A DNA stretch of 64,000 nucleotides, from the NCBI RefSeq assembly GCF_004340785.1, contig NZ_SLXS01000005.1, positions 186,001 to 250,000 on the forward strand. Direction: 5' to 3'. This document shows positions 59,832 through 64,000 of the stretch, piece by piece; position 1 is the first letter of the stretch, and each line of letters starts with the position of its first letter. This DNA is from Tumebacillus sp. BK434 (GTDB lineage Bacteria; Bacillota; Bacilli; Tumebacillales; Tumebacillaceae). Under the pieces are notes generated by a model, which ran no database searches, was not told the DNA's origin, and was given only the letters and a program-made list of their open reading frames with translations. The translations under genes were made by a program, and so were the position numbers.

Positions 59832-60585
59832 GTTCACCGCTATTGTCACTCTCTTCTACGCGGGTTTGCGACGGGAACGGAAGCGGCTTGCCTTTGACAA
59901 TCCAGAAGCCGGCCCCGAGGAACAGGGCGGCCGAGACCAGTTGCTTCAGCGCTTCCCGCAGCTCCCAGTTGCCCACGCCGGCGAGATCGATCACGCCGTA
60001 CGCCAGGGCGATGACGCCAAAGATCGCAAAGAGCCAGCCGAGCATCGCGATGTTGAGCAGCTCTTTCCAGCGCGGGTAGATCGGACGGTCTTCCACCGTT
60101 TCGCCGCGATTGATCGCATCGCGGTATTTATGTGCGTCCATCTGGACGTAAAACCACATGATCGGCAGGGAAATGCCGGTGATGAATTGCAGCGAATTGC
60201 TCGGCATGATCGTGTTCAGAACGATCAGCCCGAAGAACAGAATCATCAGCTGCACCCCGCGCACCTGCAGGCCGAGGTAATAATGGCCGAGGCCAGGCAG
60301 GCAGGAAAACAGCGTGGTGAGCCAAAAGCTCTTATGGCCGGTATGCAGCGCTTCCTGTTTGCGTTGCACCGTGCGGATGGCGCGCTGCTTTTTCTTGTCT
60401 GCTTTGGTCAGCGGCTTGCTGCCATCTGACAGCAGACCGGCATCCTCAAGCGTCACCGTTTGCGAGATGCATGACTTGCAGACCGCATGGTCACCCACAG
60501 GGACCACGCATTCGGAGCAGACCAGTTCGTGGCAGATGCGGCATTCGCGCTCCACGTCCCGGTCGGAGTGGTAATAGCAGTTCAT
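59824..60585 (-). CDS. B-box zinc-finger membrane protein
   Basis: A 253-residue protein. The N-terminus is a B-box-type zinc finger (CYYHSDRDVERECRICHEL, CSECVVPVGDHAVCKSC). A Lys-rich linker and then four hydrophobic segments follow (TTLFSCLPGLGHYYLGL, LMILFFGLIVLN, MLGWLFAIFGVIALAYG, ALFLGAGFWIV). Proteins with this build are found in Bacilli beside sigma factors; function is not known. It starts 15 bases after the anti-sigma gene and overlaps the DUF4097 gene by 8 bases. Confidence 0.8.
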   Translation of the reverse strand: MNCYYHSDRDVERECRICHELVCSECVVPVGDHAVCKSCISQTVTLEDAGLLSDGSKPLTKADKKKQRAIRTVQRKQEALHTGHKSFWLTTLFSCLPGLGHYYLGLQVRGVQLMILFFGLIVLNTIMPSNSLQFITGISLPIMWFYVQMDAHKYRDAINRGETVEDRPIYPRWKELLNIAMLGWLFAIFGVIALAYGVIDLAGVGNWELREALKQLVSAALFLGAGFWIVKGKPLPFPSQTRVEESDNSGEHA

Positions 60586-60600
60586 GTGATGGGTCCCTCC

Positions 60601-61110
60601 CTATTTCCATAGATCAAAGCTTGCCACGCTCAGCAGGTAATGGAGTTCAGAATAGACGCGGGTCGTGCCGTCCGCGAACCAGCTTCCGGAGTTGGAAACG
60701 GCCGCGATCGTCTTGCCGACCACCGGGACTTGCTCTGCATAGGACTGACCGGCCGTGCCGAGCACCATAAAACCGGTGACGACCGCCGCCGTGGCGAGGC
60801 GGGTAAACAGTTCGAGTCGCTTGGCCCAGGCTTTCCGAATCATCGGTACCATAGCGCCGGGACCGGCAGTAGCAGCCTTCTCCCGCTCCACCTGCTCAAC
60901 TTCCAGCATAATCCGGTCGACCAGGCTTGCGCTTGGCGATTCCACGTGCAGGATCTCCGGCATATACTCGCCGAGTTCCGCCATGTTGGCAAGGCGTTCC
61001 GCACACAGATCGCATTCGGCCGTATGCCAAGCGACGAGGTCGATCTGCTCATCGGGCAGCTCCTCACCGTTTAGAAACTTCCAAATCAAGTCTCCTGATA
61101 CGTGCTCCAT
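60601..61110 (-). CDS. Anti-sigma factor with zinc-binding zf-HC2 domain
   Basis: A 169-residue protein. The N-terminal ZAS motif is HTAECDLC (H-x3-C-x2-C), which clamps the cognate ECF sigma factor. One membrane segment (LATAAVVTGFMVLGTAG) places the C-terminus outside. The first 47 bases lie inside the sigma gene, the usual sign of a sigma/anti-sigma pair. Release is probably by regulated proteolysis, as for RsiW (family knowledge). Confidence 0.88.
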   Translation of the reverse strand: MEHVSGDLIWKFLNGEELPDEQIDLVAWHTAECDLCAERLANMAELGEYMPEILHVESPSASLVDRIMLEVEQVEREKAATAGPGAMVPMIRKAWAKRLELFTRLATAAVVTGFMVLGTAGQSYAEQVPVVGKTIAAVSNSGSWFADGTTRVYSELHYLLSVASFDLWK

Positions 61111-61666
61111 CTGACCCGCCTCCTTTCAGCCGTTCGCGCAGCATGTTTTTCGCCCGGTACAGCCTGGTTTCGACTGTGCGCGGCGAGATCTCCTGCGCCT
61201 CGGCGATGTCCTTGTAGCTCATCCCTTGAAAATGGTACATCAGCAAGATCGAGCGGTATTTTTCCGGCATCTCCTCCAGCATCCCGTGCACTTCCTCCTG
61301 CTGCTCCCGTCGCAGCAGCACGTGCTCGGGCGATGCATCGAGGTCATCGGGAATCCGCTCGGCCTCTTCCACCTGCGCGGTCTGCTCCTGCCGCGGCACA
61401 TGTTTGCGCCGCCAGTCGATACAGCGGTTGGTGGCAATCTTGCAAATCCACGTCTTAAAACTCGCCTCTTCACGGAAGCTGTCTAACATGCGGTACGCCT
61501 TCAGGAAGATCTCCTGGGTGAGGTCTTCAGCCTCTGTCCGGTCGCGTACCATGCGGTGGGCAATCGTGTAGACAAGAGTCTGGTACCGCTCCACGAGCAG
61601 TCGGTAACTATTGCTGTCACCCGCTGTGACGCGCTGTATCAATTCTTGATCGCTTCCCCCCTGCAT
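61064..61666 (-). CDS. ECF-type RNA polymerase sigma factor, SigW-like
   Basis: A 200-residue group IV sigma factor. Region 2 is seen in YTIAHRMVRDRTEAEDLTQE and in FKTWICKIATNRCIDWRRKH; region 4 in YHFQGMSYKDIAEAQEI and SPRTVETRLYRAKNMLRERL. It heads the operon sigma, anti-sigma, B-box protein, DUF4097 protein, most likely an envelope-stress unit. I saw no clear autoregulatory ECF promoter in the 100 bases upstream. Confidence 0.9.
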   Translation of the reverse strand: MQGGSDQELIQRVTAGDSNSYRLLVERYQTLVYTIAHRMVRDRTEAEDLTQEIFLKAYRMLDSFREEASFKTWICKIATNRCIDWRRKHVPRQEQTAQVEEAERIPDDLDASPEHVLLRREQQEEVHGMLEEMPEKYRSILLMYHFQGMSYKDIAEAQEISPRTVETRLYRAKNMLRERLKGGGSDGARIRRLDLEVSKR

Positions 61667-61781
61667 CGCGTTCCGGTCCCTCCTCTCCCTCGTAGCACCA
61701 CCGTAGAATTCGTTCAGTCACACCTATTGACGAACCCCTGTGGGAGAAACCCTTCACGATTTGGCAAAAAAGTTTAGATCC

Positions 61782-62063
61782 TTAGATCATCATCAGCACG
61801 AGTCCGAACATCGCTGCGACGAGCAGCACGGAGATCAGGTTCAGCAAAATCCCGGTCAGCGCCTGCCAGCCGCCTTTCAACGTCTCCGGATTGCGTTTAA
61901 TCTGGCGGATCGCCACAAACCCGAGCACCATCCCGAGCGGCCCCATCAGCAATATGAAAAAGTTCAAAAACGGAATGATCACCGTCACCAGCGAGCAGGC
62001 GCCCAGCACCAGCGAGGCGACCGACAACCGGTTGGTCTGGAGAAAAGGCCTCGGTTCACTCAT
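61782..62063 (-). CDS. DUF4190-like small membrane protein
   Basis: A 93-residue protein with two or three hydrophobic segments. The pattern LSVASLVLGACSLVTVIIPF, GPLGMVLGFVAIRQI and ALTGILLNLISVLLV is that of DUF4190/small integral membrane proteins. Function unknown. It is 18 bases short of the sigma-side spacer; the 61667-61781 interval contains no other gene. Confidence 0.7.
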   Translation of the reverse strand: MSEPRPFLQTNRLSVASLVLGACSLVTVIIPFLNFFILLMGPLGMVLGFVAIRQIKRNPETLKGGWQALTGILLNLISVLLVAAMFGLVLMMI

Positions 62064-62119
62064 CTATCAAACACTCCCTACTTACAGTCATCAAACGAAT
62101 CGAATCTATTATACCTTAG

Positions 62120-62152
62120 AAACGAAAAAAACGCCCCCGGTGGAGGCGTTTT
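62120..62152 (-). terminator. Terminator of rpsD
   Basis: AAAACGCC / GGCGTTTT stem with a 9-nt loop, followed on the minus strand by TTTCGTTTC. Confidence 0.75.
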
Positions 62153-62165
62153 CCAGATCCCGCGA

Positions 62166-62771
62166 TTAACGGGAGTAGAATTCGACGATCATCGATTCTT
62201 GAACTTGCTGCGGCATTTCTTCGCGGGACGGGTAACGGACATAGGTCGCTTGCAGAGCGTTTTCGTTCCAGTCCATGTAAGCCGGACGGGAAGTCACGCC
62301 AGCCAGCGCGTCTTTCACAGAGACGATATCGTGGGACTTCTCGCGCAGGCTGATCACGTTGCCCGGGCGAACTGCGAACGATGCGATGTCGACTTTGTTG
62401 CCGTTGACGGTGACGTGGCCGTGGTTGACCAGCTGACGAGCGCCGTCGAGGGTGCGTGCAAAGCCCGCTTGGTACACGAGGTAGTCAAGGCGCGAGTTGA
62501 GCAGGCGAAGCAGGTTTTCGCCGGTGATGCCTTTTTGGCGTGCAGCTTCTTCGTAGTACGCGCGGAATTGCTTCTCGAGTACGCCGAAGATGTAGCGCAG
62601 CTTTTGCTTCTCTTGCAGCTGCAAGCCGTATTCGCTGATCTTCTTGCGCTTGGTCGGGCCGTGTTGACCCGGCGGGTACGGGCGCTTGTGCACCGGGCAT
62701 TTTGCGGAGCCGCAAAGAGCTTGGCCAACTTGGCGGCAGAGTTTGTGTTTCGGTCCAGTAGTGCGTGCCAT
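62166..62771 (-). CDS. rpsD: 30S ribosomal protein S4
   Basis: A 201-residue S4 of full length. MARTTGPKHKLCR is the typical start; Cys12, Cys20 and Cys25 indicate a zinc-type N-terminus. The S4 RNA-binding domain is RLDYLVYQAGFARTLDGAR onward. S4 nucleates 16S rRNA folding. Only 9 bases separate it from the stop of the upstream gene, so there is no room for the separate structured S4 leader known from Bacillus unless it lies inside that gene. Confidence 0.97.
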   Translation of the reverse strand: MARTTGPKHKLCRQVGQALCGSAKCPVHKRPYPPGQHGPTKRKKISEYGLQLQEKQKLRYIFGVLEKQFRAYYEEAARQKGITGENLLRLLNSRLDYLVYQAGFARTLDGARQLVNHGHVTVNGNKVDIASFAVRPGNVISLREKSHDIVSVKDALAGVTSRPAYMDWNENALQATYVRYPSREEMPQQVQESMIVEFYSR

Positions 62772-62780
62772 TGTAAGTAT

Positions 62781-63203
62781 CTACTCCCTTATCTGTTCTT
62801 GATCTTGTGCAGCGTGAAACTGCTCCATTTCCTGAAGCATGTGCGAGAGCGGATCGATCACTTCAACGCCCTCGGAACGAAGTCTAGCCAACTCCTCTTC
62901 GGTCTCTTCGATGACCGATGCAAGGAGATAAGTGATGTCATTTTGCTTGTAAATAAGCACGTCGGGTTCGCATGTCTCCGACAAAATTAAAGAATACACG
63001 CCGGAACCGATTTTGACAAGTGCCTTTGTATGCAAATGGCATCCGGTTTCCTCCCATTTTGAGACAAAAACGTCGACATCCGCACTGTAAGGCCAATTTG
63101 TTAAAATGTGTTCCATGCAGTCGATGATTGGCTGCGGCTCGCGGTAATGGCCGACACCCCAGCACATCTGTACGACTTCCTTGCGTATTTTTTGAGCGAG
63201 CAT
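62781..63203 (-). CDS. Protein of unknown function with Fur-box promoter, upstream of rpsD
   Basis: A 140-residue soluble protein. N-terminal helix (MLAQKIRKEVVQMCWG), a mixed alpha/beta middle (VDVFVSKWEETGCHLHTK) and an acidic helical end (ETEEELARLRSEG). No family recognised. Its promoter carries a Fur box, which suggests iron-dependent expression. It is 9 bases upstream of rpsD and probably cotranscribed with it. Confidence 0.65.
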   Translation of the reverse strand: MLAQKIRKEVVQMCWGVGHYREPQPIIDCMEHILTNWPYSADVDVFVSKWEETGCHLHTKALVKIGSGVYSLILSETCEPDVLIYKQNDITYLLASVIEETEEELARLRSEGVEVIDPLSHMLQEMEQFHAAQDQEQIRE

Positions 63204-63218
63204 AGCACATCACCTTTA

Positions 63219-63237
63219 ATTGAAAATGATTCTCATT
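63219..63237 (-). promoter_or_regulatory. Fur box
   Basis: On the minus strand TGAGAAT-C-ATTTTCA fits the 7-1-7 Fur consensus TGATAATNATTATCA with two mismatches and has AT flanks. It lies between the predicted transcription start and the start codon, a blocking position. Confidence 0.75.
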
Positions 63238-63248
63238 CGCCACTGCCT

Positions 63249-63277
63249 ACTATAGCGGAATGAAGAGAGCTTGTAAA
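63249..63277 (-). promoter_or_regulatory. Sigma-A promoter of the Fur-box/rpsD transcript
   Basis: Minus strand TTTACA (63277-63272), a 17-bp spacer and TATAGT (63254-63249). Transcription would start near 63242, just before the Fur box. Confidence 0.75.
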
Positions 63278-63362
63278 CACCCAGACTCAAACACTCCTTC
63301 GTAGCGTAACCATCTGAGACATTTTCCAAACGGCGACTTTGTTATTTTTTGCTGTGCTGATC

Positions 63363-63956
63363 TTATTGGATCTCTTTTTGAGCGCCCGCTTCGTAACCGT
63401 TGACGATCAGCTCGAGCTTGCCGTTTTCCGGGTCGAAGATCAGGCCGTGCACCGGCACGTCTTTCGGGATCAGCGGATTTTCGCGGATCGATTTGACGAC
63501 TTCGGCGACGTTCTCAATCGGATGGTGGAACGTGTCCACCCATTGCGACAAGGTGCCTTCGACCAGTTTGATCGCATCGGGCGAAATGCCGCGGTCGAGC
63601 ATTTTTTCTTTGAGGCCGTCGGCGGTCGCCGTCGCCATGCCGCAGTCGAGATGACCGATGACGATGATCTCTTTGACGCCCAGCGCGTAGATCCCCATCA
63701 CCAGCGACCGGATGACGACGCCAAAGGGGGAAGCGAGCGTGTTGCCGGCGTTTTTGATCACTTTCGCTTCGCCGCGCTGAATGCCCATCGCCCCTTCCAA
63801 AAAGTCGACCAGCCGTGTATCCATACAGGTGAAGATCGCCAGCTCCTTGCTCGGGATCTTCGAGACCGGCTTGCGGTTCTGCCCCTGCAGTTTCTGCCAT
63901 TCCTCGACGAATCCTTCGTTGGCTTCCAAGACTTGCTCCAAGATGGTTTTGTTCAT
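63363..63956 (-). CDS. Beta-class carbonic anhydrase
   Basis: A 197-residue zinc enzyme that interconverts CO2 and bicarbonate. Zinc ligands: Cys44 with Asp46-x-Arg48 in CMDTR, and His102/Cys105 in HLDC. The length and the short N-terminus fit the compact type II bacterial group. Monocistronic as far as seen; the stop lies about 110 bases from the rpsD-side promoter region. Confidence 0.92.
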   Translation of the reverse strand: MNKTILEQVLEANEGFVEEWQKLQGQNRKPVSKIPSKELAIFTCMDTRLVDFLEGAMGIQRGEAKVIKNAGNTLASPFGVVIRSLVMGIYALGVKEIIVIGHLDCGMATATADGLKEKMLDRGISPDAIKLVEGTLSQWVDTFHHPIENVAEVVKSIRENPLIPKDVPVHGLIFDPENGKLELIVNGYEAGAQKEIQ

Positions 63957-64000
63957 CTCTTACACCCCCGTTAGTATCCCTGTGCCTGACGCTGATGGTT

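Overview
The window comes from a fairly GC-rich Gram-positive bacterium of the Bacilli, most like the Tumebacillus/Alicyclobacillus group. The lineage is inferred from gene content: fabI behind a FapR-type operator, strong AGGAGG ribosome binding sites, a YitT protein, an RNPP-type peptide-sensing regulator, a Bacillus-like Fur box, and ECF sigma/anti-sigma and rpsD neighbourhoods.

Layout. 1-2.8 kb: the 5' part of yidC, a DUF4178-like gene, fabI, and a small HesB-like gene with an in-frame UGA that looks like a selenocysteine codon. 2.8-7.1 kb: a compact cluster that looks like an unusual ribosomal peptide (RiPP) pathway. Five tiny ORFs of 8-15 codons, each with its own strong ribosome binding site and each ending in a C-terminal Cys, precede an EpiD-type flavin-dependent Cys decarboxylase, an MFS exporter and a P-loop/TPR protein. 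7.2-15.6 kb: a small membrane protein, a glycosyltransferase, a Wzz/BY-kinase fusion with a membrane partner, a c-di-GMP-I riboswitch ahead of a small exported protein, a YitT protein, a FadR-like regulator, a GDSL lipase and a beta-lactamase-fold serine hydrolase. 15.7-22.8 kb: a two-module NRPS with a truncated starter C domain, a degenerate terminal C domain and no thioesterase. 22.9-23.5 kb: a BI-1/YccA protein.

23.6-43.5 kb: a rearranged IS3-family remnant and a decayed gene border an eight-gene, head-to-tail operon whose order dpdE-F-G-H-I-J-K-D matches the restriction part of the Dpd (7-deazaguanine DNA modification) system. 43.6-46.1 kb: a histidine kinase pseudogene and a small host-like group with a second HesB-like in-frame-UGA gene. 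46.2-53.2 kb: a second dpd-type module, with a TGT-like enzyme, a DpdG-like protein, a DpdH-like ATPase paralogue and a divergent DUF6884-TGT (DpdA-like) gene. It is followed at 53.3-54.8 kb by an RNPP-type HTH/TPR regulator overlapping a short exported pro-peptide gene, a candidate quorum-sensing switch for the island. No dpdB, dpdC or preQ0 synthesis genes are in the window.

54.8-64 kb: core genes: mutY, an M29 aminopeptidase, a peroxiredoxin, a MarR regulator, an ECF sigma/anti-sigma/B-box/DUF4097 operon, a DUF4190 protein, rpsD 9 bp downstream of a gene with a Fur box, and a beta-carbonic anhydrase.

The strongest candidates for something undescribed are the Cys-terminated mini-peptide cluster, the duplicated TGT/G/H module next to a dpd restriction operon, and the two HesB-like genes that share one SECIS-like hairpin. 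No tRNA, rRNA or CRISPR array was seen.
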